A program made the translations under genes and the position numbers. Below are positions 19,222 through 28,746 of a DNA stretch of 39,754 bases, piece by piece. How positions within the stretch are numbered: position 1 is the first letter of the stretch; every line of letters begins with the position of its first letter. The stretch spans positions 1 to 39,754 of the forward strand of contig CAMYJY010000018.1 in the NCBI GenBank assembly GCA_947258835.1. Reading direction: 5' to 3'. The notes under the pieces were generated by a model, which worked only from the letters and a program-made list of their open reading frames with translations, made no database searches and was not told the origin of the DNA. The DNA is from an uncultured Pirellulales bacterium (lineage in GTDB: Bacteria > Planctomycetota > Planctomycetia > Pirellulales > Lacipirellulaceae).

Positions 19222-19917
19222 ATGGGTCAAAAAGTCAATCCCGTTGGTTTTCGTACAGGCATCATGCTGGGCTGGAAAAGCCGTTGGTATGCTTCCAAGA
19301 AAGAGTTCGCGGAGCTCCTGATTGAAGACCAAAAGATTCGCAAGTACGTCCACAAGAAGTACAAGTTTGCCGGTATTGCGAAGGTTGAAATTGAGCGGAC
19401 GCGCGACGAAGTGAAGGTCATTCTCTTTGCCGCCCGGCCGGGTGTGATTATTGGGCGGAAAGGGCAGGAGGTTGAGCAGCTGCAGGATGACTTGCAGGCC
19501 TTGGTGGGACGTCGAATCAATATCAAGATTGAAGAGATTTCCAATCCCAACCTGCAGGCCCAATTGGTGGCTGAGGATATCGCAGAGCAGTTGTCCAAGC
19601 GATCCAGTTTCCGCCGGACGATGAAGCGATCGATGGAACAAACGATGGAAGCCGGTGCCAAAGGCATCAAGATTCAATTGGCAGGCCGGTTGGGCGGGGC
19701 CGAGATGGCCCGTCGCGAGAAGCAGATCTCCGGATCGATTCCGCTGAGCACATTGCGGGCGAAGATCGACTACGGAATGGTGGAGGCCAAGACTGCCCAA
19801 GGGCATATTGGTGTCCAGGTATGGATCAATCAAGGTATGTACGAGGACGAGATCGATGGCGCTGATGCCCAAGAGGGTCAAGCACAGAAAAAGCCAAAGA
19901 GGTCGTATAAGAGGTAA
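19222..19917 (+). CDS. rpsC: 30S ribosomal protein S3
   Basis: MGQKVNPVGFRTGIMLGWKSRWYA; KH domain PGVIIGRKGQEVEQL; start ATG 19222. Confidence 0.97.
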   Translation: MGQKVNPVGFRTGIMLGWKSRWYASKKEFAELLIEDQKIRKYVHKKYKFAGIAKVEIERTRDEVKVILFAARPGVIIGRKGQEVEQLQDDLQALVGRRINIKIEEISNPNLQAQLVAEDIAEQLSKRSSFRRTMKRSMEQTMEAGAKGIKIQLAGRLGGAEMARREKQISGSIPLSTLRAKIDYGMVEAKTAQGHIGVQVWINQGMYEDEIDGADAQEGQAQKKPKRSYKR

Positions 19918-20266
19918 CGCGACCCGTGGCAACCGAGTGGTCTTTGGTGACTTCGGATTGCAGTCCTACGAGGGCGGGTGGATCAGTGCCGCGACGATCG
20001 AGGCTGGACGTATAGCCGCGCAGCAATACATTCGCGGCGAAGGGAAGCTCTACATCCGTATCTTTCCGCACAAGTCCATTACCTCCATCCCTTTGGAAAC
20101 ACGTATGGGCAAAGGCAAGGGGGAGCCCGATTATTGGGCTGCCACGGTGCGGCCCGGCACGATCCTTTACGAATTAGCTGGCGTGACGGAAGAGCAGGCC
20201 AAGATTTGTTTTGCCCGCTTGGCCCATAAGATGCCCGTAGCAGTCAGAATGGTCAAACGTAAATAG
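19856..20266 (+). CDS. rplP: 50S ribosomal protein L16
   Basis: MALMPKRVKHRKSQRGRIRGNATRGN...; start ATG 19856 (or 19865) lies inside the rpsC 3' end. Confidence 0.95.
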   Translation: MALMPKRVKHRKSQRGRIRGNATRGNRVVFGDFGLQSYEGGWISAATIEAGRIAAQQYIRGEGKLYIRIFPHKSITSIPLETRMGKGKGEPDYWAATVRPGTILYELAGVTEEQAKICFARLAHKMPVAVRMVKRK

Positions 20267-20273
20267 GCGCCAG

Positions 20274-20507
20274 ATGAACAAAGCCAGTGAACTTCGCGAA
20301 ATGAGTGATGAGCAGCTCGCGCTCACGTTGAAAGAAGCAACCGACAATTTGTTTCGCTTTCACATCCAAGCACAAACGGACCGACTCGACGCACCGAGTG
20401 AGTTGCGTCGGGCACGAAGGTTGGTGGCTCGGGTGAAGACGATCCAGACCCAGAGGGCCAGCAAGTCGGAGAAAACAACCGCTGCGACCGCTGAAGACTC
20501 AAACTGA
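20274..20507 (+). CDS. rpmC: 50S ribosomal protein L29
   Basis: MNKASELREMSDEQLALTLKEATDNLFRFHIQAQTDRLDAPSELRRARRLVARVKT. Confidence 0.95.
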   Translation: MNKASELREMSDEQLALTLKEATDNLFRFHIQAQTDRLDAPSELRRARRLVARVKTIQTQRASKSEKTTAATAEDSN

Positions 20508-20550
20508 AAACAAGGCCTCCCTGCAACCGGTGCCATCCGGAAAATAAAAC
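20497..20550 (+). repeat. Interspersed repeat family B, copy 1 (ACTCAAACTGAAAACAAGGCCTCC...)
   Basis: Shares ACTCAAACTGAAAA(C/T)(A/G)AGGC(C/T)TCC with copies at 24505 and 28531; contains the rpmC stop codon. Confidence 0.75.
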
Positions 20551-20862
20551 ATGCCCAAAAAACAACTCATTGGTGTCGTGGCCAGCGACAAGATGGACAA
20601 ATGCCGCCGTGTGGAAATTGACCGCTTGGTCAGGCATCCCAAGTACGGAAAGTTTATTAAACGCCGGACCGTCTGCCATGTTCATGATGAGCACAACGAG
20701 TCGCACACAGGCGATACGGTGGAAATTGTCGAATGTCCGCCCAAGTCGAAGACCAAGCGTTGGGATTTGGTGCGGGTGGTTGCCAAAAGCCGCTTGGTGG
20801 ATATTGCGGCCATGCGTGCCGCGGCCAAAGAGCAGGCAGGTGGTGAGAAGGTCGAGTCGTAG
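20551..20862 (+). CDS. rpsQ: 30S ribosomal protein S17
   Basis: [70 protein letters not shown]. Confidence 0.97.
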   Translation: MPKKQLIGVVASDKMDKCRRVEIDRLVRHPKYGKFIKRRTVCHVHDEHNESHTGDTVEIVECPPKSKTKRWDLVRVVAKSRLVDIAAMRAAAKEQAGGEKVES

Positions 20863-20951
20863 ATGCCAGAGGGCTTGGCGTTGGCCAGTCGCGGGAGCCA
20901 CGAGGCTGCGGGCAGCAAAAATGAGCACACTTAGGTTTTGAGAGTAGTACG

Positions 20952-21320
20952 ATGATTCAAATGCAAAGTCGCTTGGCGGTGGCTGACAACACGGGTGCCA
21001 AAGAGGTGATGTGCATCAAGGTGTTGGGGGGAAGCCGTCGTCGCTTCGCGCGGATTGGCGACGTGATTGTCTGCAGCGTTAAGAGTGTGATTCCTGGCAG
21101 TGAAGTCAAGAGAAAGACGGTGGTCCGTGGCGTGATCGTCCGGCTCAGAGCCCCCACGCGGCGGGCCGATGGGAGCTACGTACGCTTCGACACCAATGCC
21201 GTCGTGCTGATCGATAAAGACAACAACCCCCGCGGCACGCGTATTTTTGGGGCCGTAGCGCGGGAGCTGCGTGAGCGGAAGTTTATGAAAATTGTCAGCC
21301 TGGCCAACGAGGTGATCTAG
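20952..21320 (+). CDS. rplN: 50S ribosomal protein L14
   Basis: [40 protein letters not shown]. Confidence 0.98.
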   Translation: MIQMQSRLAVADNTGAKEVMCIKVLGGSRRRFARIGDVIVCSVKSVIPGSEVKRKTVVRGVIVRLRAPTRRADGSYVRFDTNAVVLIDKDNNPRGTRIFGAVARELRERKFMKIVSLANEVI

Positions 21321-21321
21321 C

Positions 21322-21669
21322 ATGCTGATTCGCACTGGAGATACGATCGAAGTGATTGCCGGAGCCGATCGCGGCACGACCAGCCGCGTGATTCAGGTTG
21401 ATCGGGAAAAGGGCAAGGCTTTGGTGGAAAACGTCAACCGTGTGTACAAGCACGTGCGGCGAAGTCAAAAACATCCCCAAGGGGGGCGTTTGAGCAAAGA
21501 GATGCCCATCCAGCTTTCCAATGTGATGTATGTCTGTCCGTCCTGCTCCAGTCCTTCGCGACTGGGCGCGCGGTTTTCCCCGGAGGGTGCCAAAGAACGT
21601 TTTTGTAAGAAATGCGGCGCGAGTGCTGGCGAAATCGCACCAGCCCATGCGTCCCACGCCCAGAAATAA
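21322..21669 (+). CDS. rplX: 50S ribosomal protein L24 (Zn-ribbon CxxC...CxxC form)
   Basis: KOW motif IRTGDTIEVIAGADRGTTSRVIQVDREKGKALVENVNRVYKHVRRSQKHPQGG; CPSC...CKKC. Confidence 0.96.
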   Translation: MLIRTGDTIEVIAGADRGTTSRVIQVDREKGKALVENVNRVYKHVRRSQKHPQGGRLSKEMPIQLSNVMYVCPSCSSPSRLGARFSPEGAKERFCKKCGASAGEIAPAHASHAQK

Positions 21670-21822
21670 GGCGGCAGGTGCCTGCCCTCGGCTTGACCGG
21701 GGGCCGCCGGCCAATGCGAGGGCGGCAGTGCCGCCGGCCAATGCGAGGGCGGCAGTGCCGCCGGCCAATGCGAGCTACCGCTCGGAAGGTGTTTGCCCGC
21801 TTCCGTTGGGCGCTTGAATTGT
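21670..21822 (-). repeat. Interspersed repeat family A copy with internal 27-bp tandem amplification
   Basis: GGCGGCAG...CCGGGGGCCGCCGGCCAATGCGAG[GGCGGCAGTGCCGCCGGCCAATGCGAG]x2 CTACCGCTCGGAAGGTGTTTGCCCGCTTCCGTTGGGCGC; begins directly after the rplX TAA. Confidence 0.85.
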
Positions 21823-21872
21823 TGTAAATATTAGAATTCCAATCGTTAGTAGCACAAAGTACGCGAACCACT

Positions 21873-22430
21873 ATGACTGCTCGACTGAAAGAACGCTACG
21901 AGAATGAGCTTCTCCCCCAGCTGGCGGAGAAGCTCGGACGCCAAAATCGTCTGTCGCTGCCCAAACTGGAAAAAATTGTGGTGAGCATGGGGGTGGGCAG
22001 TGCCATCGCGGACAAGAAGCATCTTGAGGAAGCCACTGCGGCCATGGCGGAAATCACGGGTCAAAAGCCCATGATCTGCCGGGCCCGCAAGTCCGTGGCC
22101 AACTTCAAGTTGCGGGCGGGCTACGCGATTGGTTGCAAGGTTACCTTGCGTGGTGTGCGGATGTATGAATTTTTGGATCGCTTGATTTCCTTGGCTTTAC
22201 CCCGTGTGCGTGACTTTCGGGGGCTGAACCCAAAAGCCTTTGACCGGCATGGCAACTACAGCCTGGGTTTGAATGAACAGCTGGTGTTTCCCGAGCTCAA
22301 TCCGGACAAATATCTTCGCCCCCAGGGGATGAATATTGCTTTTTGCTGTTCCACCGATTCGGACGATGAGTCACGCGAATTGCTGGCCGGTTTTGGCATG
22401 CCTTTCCAAACGGCCGAGAATAAGCAGTAG
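21873..22430 (+). CDS. rplE: 50S ribosomal protein L5
   Basis: RLKERYENELLPQLAEKLGRQNRLSLPKLEKIVVSMGVG; RDFRGLNPKAFDRHGNYSLGLNEQLVFPE. Confidence 0.97.
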   Translation: MTARLKERYENELLPQLAEKLGRQNRLSLPKLEKIVVSMGVGSAIADKKHLEEATAAMAEITGQKPMICRARKSVANFKLRAGYAIGCKVTLRGVRMYEFLDRLISLALPRVRDFRGLNPKAFDRHGNYSLGLNEQLVFPELNPDKYLRPQGMNIAFCCSTDSDDESRELLAGFGMPFQTAENKQ

Positions 22431-22580
22431 TCGATTTTTTCAACAGAGACATTTCCAATGAACGGGTACTCCAGAAAATCGTAGCGGACAGCACCGAGAT
22501 GGGTTGCCGCAAGTCGCGTTTGGGCCCCTGTGCGGGGCTTGGTCGCAGACGAAGTTTATCGAAAGGATAAGACAAGACAG

Positions 22581-22766
22581 GTGGCTAGCAAATCAAAAAT
22601 CGCCAAGGCGGAAAAGACCCCTAAATTTTCCACGCGCATTGAGTCACGGTGTCAGATTTGCGGTCGGCCGCGTGCTGTGTACCGCAAGTTTGGAATTTGC
22701 CGTATTTGTTTTCGCAACCTGGCCGACAAGGGATTGATACCGGGTGTGAAGAAGGCCAGCTGGTAG
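22581..22766 (+). CDS. rpsN: 30S ribosomal protein S14 type Z
   Basis: GTG start; [38 protein letters not shown] zinc-ribbon form. Confidence 0.95.
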   Translation: MASKSKIAKAEKTPKFSTRIESRCQICGRPRAVYRKFGICRICFRNLADKGLIPGVKKASW

Positions 22767-22909
22767 GCTTGTTGGCTGGGGCGCGGTGGAAGCCCCCAGC
22801 CTGACAAAAACAGCGGGTGGTGTGGGCTCCAGCAGCCTGGCACGATCCAGTGTGGTGAAAAACAACGTACTAACGAGACCCTTTTAGTAGTCACTGGGAC
22901 AATAACGAG

Positions 22910-23347
22910 ATGATGACCGACCCTATCGCCGATATGCTGACCCGCATTCGCAATGCGGTGAGCGTAGAACGGCCGATCGTCGAAATGCCGCACTCGAAAG
23001 TTAAACGAGGTGTTGCCGAAGTGCTCAAGCGCGAAGGTTACATCTGGGATTGGCGCGAGGAGGAACCACCGGCTCCAGGGAGTCAGGCGGACGCCGGTGC
23101 TAAAGTGCGTGGTCCGGGCAAGCGACTTTGTTTGGAGCTGAAATACGGCCCCAACGGCGAGCGGGTGATTCGGCATATCAAACGGGTGAGTCGACCTGGC
23201 TGCCGGGTCTACAGTCGTGCCAACGGTTTGCGGCCGATTCTCAATGGGTTGGGGATCTCGATCATCAGTACCAGTCGTGGTGTGATCAGTGATCGTGAAG
23301 CTCGGCAAAAGAAGCTGGGCGGCGAAGTTTTGTGTGAATTGTGGTAG
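22910..23347 (+). CDS. rpsH: 30S ribosomal protein S8
   Basis: [71 protein letters not shown]. Confidence 0.97.
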   Translation: MMTDPIADMLTRIRNAVSVERPIVEMPHSKVKRGVAEVLKREGYIWDWREEEPPAPGSQADAGAKVRGPGKRLCLELKYGPNGERVIRHIKRVSRPGCRVYSRANGLRPILNGLGISIISTSRGVISDREARQKKLGGEVLCELW

Positions 23348-23416
23348 GAGAGGCAGTCACCGCTCGGCGAGGAGCCGTTCGGTCCCGACCGCCGATAGCT
23401 GAAGGCCAAATGAAAC

Positions 23417-23959
23417 ATGTCACGTATCGGTAAAAAGCCAGTCACGATTCCCGCGGGTGTTCAGGTCCGCGTTGCCAATCGGGAAATCTCGGTGGAGGGC
23501 AAGCTGGGTAAGCTTGTCTGGAGCCATCGACCAGAACTGACGGTGACGGTCGACGACCAAGCCGGGACGGTTGTCGTCCAACGCGCCAATGACCAGAGTC
23601 AAAGTCGCGCCTTGCACGGACTGACTCGGTCTTTGATTCAAAATATGGTGGTTGGTGTTTCAACCGGATACGAAAAGCGACTCGAGATTCATGGCGTGGG
23701 CTATTTGGCCGCCGTTCAGGGAAACGTGTTGCAGCTGCGTGTCGGTTTTGCCAACGAAATTCACAAAACAATTCCCGCGGGTGTGGAGGTGACTTGCCCG
23801 GATCAGACGCATGTGGTCATCAAGGGAATCGATAAGCAAAAAGTAGGTCAATTCGCGGCCGAGGTGCGGGCCGTCCGCAAACCGGAACCTTACAAAGGCA
23901 AGGGCATTCATTACGAAGGCGAACAAATTCGTCGCAAAGCAGGGAAGGCCGCGAAATAG
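23417..23959 (+). CDS. rplF: 50S ribosomal protein L6
   Basis: MSRIGKKPVTIPAGVQVRV; KPEPYKGKGIHYEGEQIRRKAGKAAK. Confidence 0.97.
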   Translation: MSRIGKKPVTIPAGVQVRVANREISVEGKLGKLVWSHRPELTVTVDDQAGTVVVQRANDQSQSRALHGLTRSLIQNMVVGVSTGYEKRLEIHGVGYLAAVQGNVLQLRVGFANEIHKTIPAGVEVTCPDQTHVVIKGIDKQKVGQFAAEVRAVRKPEPYKGKGIHYEGEQIRRKAGKAAK

Positions 23960-24007
23960 AGTGGTCCGCACGCGACGTTGTCGCGGGGCCCAGTCAGGGA
24001 GAGCTGA

Positions 24008-24061
24008 CGTACCATTCGACTTCGGCGTACCATTCAACTTCGGCGTACCATTCAACTTCGG
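24008..24061 (+). repeat. 18-bp tandem repeat x3 (CGTACCATTCRACTTCGG)
   Basis: Three consecutive 18-nt units between rplF and rplR. Confidence 0.9.
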
Positions 24062-24113
24062 CGGGCAGGCCTGGGCGACACACGCGTGGGATTGTTGAGA
24101 GAGAGAGTTTTTC

Positions 24114-24482
24114 ATGGATCATCAAAAAGCAATTGACAAACAACGCCAAAGACGCCGTTTTCGCGTGCGGAAGCGGCTGCGTGGCACGGCGGATCGTCCC
24201 CGCCTCTGCATCACGCGTAGTCACCGCAATATCTTGGCGCAGGTCATCGATGATATCGCGGGCAAGACTCTGGTCAGCGCGTCGACTAGCGATAAGGATT
24301 TAGCTCCCAAGGTTAAGTATGGGGGCAACGCCGAGGCGGCGGAGGTGGTGGGCAAGACGATCGCCGATCGGGCAGCCCAGGCAGGTGTGCAGCGGGTATG
24401 TTTTGACCGTGGCAGTAGCAAATATCATGGCCGTGTGGCGGCCTTGGCCAACGCGGCACGCGAGGCAGGTTTGCAATTTTAG
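24114..24482 (+). CDS. rplR: 50S ribosomal protein L18
   Basis: [61 protein letters not shown]. Confidence 0.96.
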   Translation: MDHQKAIDKQRQRRRFRVRKRLRGTADRPRLCITRSHRNILAQVIDDIAGKTLVSASTSDKDLAPKVKYGGNAEAAEVVGKTIADRAAQAGVQRVCFDRGSSKYHGRVAALANAAREAGLQF

Positions 24483-24504
24483 CCGGCCAGCGGGCATTTT
24501 AATT

Positions 24505-24590
24505 AACTCAAACTGAAAATGAGGCCTCCATGAAGCCGGTAAAGCCCGATAAAATAGCCCCCGTTTCCGCACCGCGGCGGCTCACCGAGA
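24505..24590 (+). repeat. Interspersed repeat family B, copy 2
   Basis: ACTCAAACTGAAAATGAGGCCTCCATGAAGCCGGTAAAGC...CCGCACCGCGGCGGCTCAC; matches copy 3 at both ends. Confidence 0.8.
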
Positions 24591-24636
24591 AACCTGGTTG
24601 GGAGACGCACTAATTTCCATTTCACGGGAGTCGAAC

Positions 24637-25158
24637 GTGTCTACGGGTTCACGAAACAAGCGACGCGAAAAAAAGTCGGACGAAAAGCGGAGCGGCGAAT
24701 TTGCTGAAAAAGTCGTCAAAATCAAGCGCTGCGCGGCGGTGGTGAAGGGCGGTCGTCGCTTTAGCTTTGCTGCTCTGGTGGTGGTCGGAGACGGCAAGGG
24801 CAAGGTGGGGTGGGGCTATGGTAAGGCCAATGAAGTGCCTCCGAGTGTAGAAAAGGCTGTCAAGGAGGGGACCCGCAGTATGGTCACCGTGCCCCTGGAA
24901 GATTCCACGATTCCCCACCAAATGATTGGCCGTTATGGCGCCGCGCGGGTGGTGTTGGTGCCGGCGACACCCGGTACCGGGATTATTGCCGGCGCGGCGG
25001 TGCGTGCCGTGTGCGAAGCGGCGGGCATCCAGGACATCCTGACCAAGAGTTTTGGCTCCAACAATCCCGTGACACTGGTCAAAGCGACTTTTGCCGCCTT
25101 GGAGCAGATGCGGCCCCGATTTGATGTAGAACGACTTCGCGGAGTGACCCTGTCATGA
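24637..25158 (+). CDS. rpsE: 30S ribosomal protein S5
   Basis: [44 protein letters not shown] start at 24637 preferred. Confidence 0.96.
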   Translation: MSTGSRNKRREKKSDEKRSGEFAEKVVKIKRCAAVVKGGRRFSFAALVVVGDGKGKVGWGYGKANEVPPSVEKAVKEGTRSMVTVPLEDSTIPHQMIGRYGAARVVLVPATPGTGIIAGAAVRAVCEAAGIQDILTKSFGSNNPVTLVKATFAALEQMRPRFDVERLRGVTLS

Positions 25159-25637
25159 TTTTGAACGATGTCCATCGCGGGGTTACCCGCCATAAAAAAC
25201 GCAAGCGTCTGGGTCGAGGTATTGGCTCGGGGCAGGGCAAAACGGCTGGCCGCGGCCACAAGGGCCAGGGCTCTCGGGCCGGCTCCTCCAGCCATCCCAC
25301 GTTCCAAGGCGGAACCATGCCGCTGGTGCGGAGAGTTCCCAAGCGCGGTTTTAACAACCGCTGGGGGAAGACGGTGGCGGTGGTGAATGTGGGGCAAATC
25401 GATGCCGCTTTTCAGGCCGGCGAAGCGGTCACTTTGGAGGCGTTGGCCGCCAAAAACTTGGCCCGGGGTCGCTTTGATCTGCTGAAGATTTTAGGCGATG
25501 GTGAGCTGAGTAAGAAACTGACAATTTCTGGCCATCGTTTCAGCAAGTCGGCTATGGAGAAGATTGCCCAGGCGGGTGGGGAGGCCGTGATTCTGCCCGG
25601 CAAAACGACGGTTACCCAAAAGAAGCGTGCTCAGTAG
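25155..25637 (+). CDS. rplO: 50S ribosomal protein L15
   Basis: [29 protein letters not shown]; overlaps rpsE stop (ATGA). Confidence 0.96.
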   Translation: MILNDVHRGVTRHKKRKRLGRGIGSGQGKTAGRGHKGQGSRAGSSSHPTFQGGTMPLVRRVPKRGFNNRWGKTVAVVNVGQIDAAFQAGEAVTLEALAAKNLARGRFDLLKILGDGELSKKLTISGHRFSKSAMEKIAQAGGEAVILPGKTTVTQKKRAQ

Positions 25638-25638
25638 C

Positions 25639-25666
25639 AAGCCGGACTTATTAACAAGTCGGGCTT
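25639..25666 (+). terminator. Hairpin (AAGCCGGACTT-ATTAAC-AAGTCGGGCTT) between rplO and secY; attenuator/terminator-like
   Basis: 11-bp stem with one mismatch, 6-nt loop, no strong U-tract. Confidence 0.4.
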
Positions 25667-25717
25667 ATTGAAACAGCAAAGCGGTGTGTGCCCGCTCGTG
25701 TCTTAAGGATAAGGTCC

Positions 25718-27109
25718 ATGTGGGAAAAAATTCGCGTTGTCTGGCAGATTCCCGAACTCCGCCAAAAGATTTTGCTGACGCTGGGGTTGCTGGCCATCTA
25801 CCGGTTGGGATTCCAGATCCCGCTGCCCATCGTCAATCCCGAGCGTGTCCAGGCGGCGGCCGGACAAACGGGCGGCATGGCCGATGTCTTGCAGGCCGTG
25901 GCTGTGTTCAGTGCTAGCCAGCTGAACCAAGTCACCATTTTTGGCCTGGGAATCATGCCCTATATCTCGGCCTCGATTATTTTCCAATTGCTGGGCAGCG
26001 TGTATCCGCCGCTGGAAGCACTGCAAAAAGAAGGCGAAGCTGGGCGTAAAAAGATCAATGAATACACCCGTTACGCGACCGTGTTCATTTGTGTCATCCA
26101 AAGCATAATTTATGTGAAAAGCTACGTCGTCCCGTCGGGTTTTGTTGATCCTGTGTATCTCAACCCGGAGACGGAGGCCTTAGGTTGGGGGTGGTGGTTG
26201 GTCGCCATTCTCACCATGACCGCGGGAACCGTGTTTTTGATGTGGGTGGGTGAACAAATTGACGAGTATGGGATCGGTAACGGCATCAGCCTGTTGATTA
26301 TGGCCGGTATCCTGGCGGCCATGCCCGGGGCAGGGTACGACCTATTAAAGCAGGCCACACTGGCCTTGGGGGGGGGTCCTGGCGGCAAGTTGGGGATTGA
26401 AAAGCTGCTCATGCTGGCTGCCATGTTTGTGGCAGTGGTGGTAGGAGTGGTGTACATCACGCTGGGGCAGCGGCGGATTCCCATGCAAAGTGCCAAGCAC
26501 GTCCGCGGACGCAAAGTGTACGGTGGTACGCGGCAGTACTTGCCGCTGAAGGTCAATCAGGCCGGCGTCATGCCGATTATTTTTGCCAGCAGTTTGCTGC
26601 TCTTGCCGACGATCCTGTTCACGCAATTGGCCAAACTGCAATGGGAGAAGAACGGGTTTTGGGATTCGTTCTTCAATTGGGCCAGCACCGCATTTGCCAT
26701 GAATTCCTTTGGCTACGTGTTGTGTTATGTGGGCCTGATTTACTTTTTTTGTTTCTTCTGGACGGCCATCACCTTCAATCCCAAGGATGTATCCGAGAAC
26801 CTGAAGAATCACGGCTCGTTTATTCCTGGCTACCGACCGGGTAAACGCACGGCCGATTATTTAGAGAAAGTGATGTTTCGCATTACCTACGTGGGTGCCG
26901 GGTTTTTGGCCCTGGTGGCGATTATCCCGACGATTATTTCCAGTTCCATCGGGGTCTCCCCCATGGTGGCCAGTTTTTATGGCGGAACGGGGCTGCTGAT
27001 CGCGGTCAGCGTGGCCTTTGACTTGGTGCAAAAAATAGACAGTCATTTGGTGATGCGGAACTATTCTGGATTGTTGGAAAAATCTTCTGGGGGCGGTGGA
27101 GGTTTCTAG
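25718..27109 (+). CDS. secY: Preprotein translocase subunit SecY
   Basis: ELRQKILLTLGLLAIYRLGFQIPLP; GLGIMPYISASIIFQLL; GIGNGISLLI. Confidence 0.97.
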   Translation: MWEKIRVVWQIPELRQKILLTLGLLAIYRLGFQIPLPIVNPERVQAAAGQTGGMADVLQAVAVFSASQLNQVTIFGLGIMPYISASIIFQLLGSVYPPLEALQKEGEAGRKKINEYTRYATVFICVIQSIIYVKSYVVPSGFVDPVYLNPETEALGWGWWLVAILTMTAGTVFLMWVGEQIDEYGIGNGISLLIMAGILAAMPGAGYDLLKQATLALGGGPGGKLGIEKLLMLAAMFVAVVVGVVYITLGQRRIPMQSAKHVRGRKVYGGTRQYLPLKVNQAGVMPIIFASSLLLLPTILFTQLAKLQWEKNGFWDSFFNWASTAFAMNSFGYVLCYVGLIYFFCFFWTAITFNPKDVSENLKNHGSFIPGYRPGKRTADYLEKVMFRITYVGAGFLALVAIIPTIISSSIGVSPMVASFYGGTGLLIAVSVAFDLVQKIDSHLVMRNYSGLLEKSSGGGGGF

Positions 27110-27129
27110 GACGTTTTTCGTGTGCGATC

Positions 27130-27687
27130 ATGCAAATTGTATTCATAGGACCACCAGGTGCTGGTAAAGGAACCCAGGCGGAGCGGATGGCCGCCCACCT
27201 AAAAATTCCCAGCCTGTCGACTGGCGCGATGTTGCGGAAGGCCTGCCAGCAGGGGACCAGCATCGGGGAGCAAGCCAGGGAATGCATGGCGGCGGGGGAC
27301 CTGGTCCCCGATCCCCTCGTGGAAAAAATTGTGTTCGATTGCCTGGCCGCGCCGGAAAGTCATGATGGGTACATTTTGGATGGCTTTCCGCGGACGTTGG
27401 ATCAGGCGGCCAGCCTGGATACCTGGCTGGAGCAGCTGGGGCGTCCTTTAAGCGTGGTCCTGGAAATTCAGGTACCCGACCAAGAGATTCTCGATCGGCT
27501 CGCGGCTCGCGGCCGCTCGGATGATGATCGCGAAGTCGTGCTGCATCGACTCCGAGAGTACAACCAGAGGATTTGTCCTTTGCACAGCTATTACCGGCAG
27601 CGGGGATTGTTGCGTGTGGTGGATGGGGTCGGCAGCGTGGACGAGGTATTCCAGCGGCTGCGGCAAGTGGTGGAGGAGCTCCTATGA
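27130..27687 (+). CDS. adk: Adenylate kinase
   Basis: MQIVFIGPPGAGKGTQAERMAAHL; GYILDGFPRTLDQA. Confidence 0.96.
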   Translation: MQIVFIGPPGAGKGTQAERMAAHLKIPSLSTGAMLRKACQQGTSIGEQARECMAAGDLVPDPLVEKIVFDCLAAPESHDGYILDGFPRTLDQAASLDTWLEQLGRPLSVVLEIQVPDQEILDRLAARGRSDDDREVVLHRLREYNQRICPLHSYYRQRGLLRVVDGVGSVDEVFQRLRQVVEELL

Positions 27688-28541
27688 AACGTGACAGAGC
27701 ACATCGCATTGAATTGAAATCCAAACGGGAGATTGGGCTCATGCGCCAAGCGGGGTTGGCCGTGTGGCAGGCGCATCAAATCGCTGCCCCCTTGATGGTT
27801 CCCGGGAATACAACGCGCCAGATTGATGCGGCCATCGAAGCCTATTTTGAGAAGATTGGCGCGGAGCCGCTGTTTAAAAACTACCCCAATTCCATGCGGG
27901 GGCAGCCGGCTTTTCCGGCGGTGACATGCATGTCCGTGAACGAAGCGGTCGTGCATGGAATACCGGATGATCGACCCCTGGAGGCGGGAGATATTGTCAG
28001 CATTGATACCGGCTGCCGGCTGCATGGCTGGTGCGGCGATGCGGCGATTACGCATCCCATTGGTGCGGTGGACCCGCAAACCCAACAGCTGCTCGACGTC
28101 ACCAGCGGCGTGCTGGATTTGGCCATTGAGCTGTTGGCCAGCAAGAATCGCTGGAGTCAGATTGCCCAGCAGATGGGACAGTATGTGGCGGACCACCGGC
28201 TGGCTACCGTGGAGTGTTTCGTAGGGCATGGCATTGGCCGCCAGATGCATGAGGACCCGCAGGTCCCCAATTTCCGCAGCCGATCCTTGAGTGGTAGCAG
28301 CGATTTCGATATCCAGCCAGGCCTGGTAATTGCCATTGAGCCGATGGTCAACGTGGGGACCAAACAGGTCAAAATGTTGCGGGATCAATGGACCCAGGTT
28401 ACGGCCGATGGCCAGCGGAGTGCCCACTTTGAGCATACGGTGGCCGTGACCGAGGACGGCCCCCGAGCCCTCACGACCGCTCCCGCGCCCGCTGAGTCCA
28501 TGGACCCGCCGGGCCTTGCCGGCGGAAAAAACTCAAACTGA
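27684..28541 (+). CDS. map: Methionine aminopeptidase type I
   Basis: ATGA overlap with adk; KSKREIGLMRQAGLAVWQ; NEAVVHGIPDDRPLEAGDIVSIDTG; GHGIGRQMHEDPQVPN. Confidence 0.96.
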   Translation: MKRDRAHRIELKSKREIGLMRQAGLAVWQAHQIAAPLMVPGNTTRQIDAAIEAYFEKIGAEPLFKNYPNSMRGQPAFPAVTCMSVNEAVVHGIPDDRPLEAGDIVSIDTGCRLHGWCGDAAITHPIGAVDPQTQQLLDVTSGVLDLAIELLASKNRWSQIAQQMGQYVADHRLATVECFVGHGIGRQMHEDPQVPNFRSRSLSGSSDFDIQPGLVIAIEPMVNVGTKQVKMLRDQWTQVTADGQRSAHFEHTVAVTEDGPRALTTAPAPAESMDPPGLAGGKNSN

Positions 28542-28620
28542 AAACAAGGCTTCCAGGAAGCCGTTAAAGCTTGGGAAGTAAGACCATCTTCCCGCAGCAC
28601 GGCGGCTCACAACAAGTACT
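28531..28620 (+). repeat. Interspersed repeat family B, copy 3
   Basis: ACTCAAACTGAAAACAAGGCTTCCAGGAAGCCGTTAAAGC...CCGCAGCACGGCGGCTCAC; supplies the map stop codon. Confidence 0.8.
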
Positions 28621-28716
28621 GGCCCGGACGTCCATGGAGTGGGCTTTTCCGGCCCAAACCGGCCAGCACTAGGGACACCTGTTTTCACTTTGAGTAAAAA
28701 ACCTGCCCGGCAGCCC

Positions 28717-28746
28717 TTGAAGCAGGGGCCTGTCAAGGGCTATACT
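28717..28746 (+). promoter_or_regulatory. Putative sigma-70 promoter (TTGAAG-N18-TATACT) upstream of rpmJ/alpha operon
   Basis: -35 TTGAAG 28717-28722, -10 TATACT 28741-28746, ~180 nt before rpmJ. Confidence 0.45.

Noticed and set aside
27591-28436. 281-aa minus-strand ORF
   Set aside because: Antisense to map
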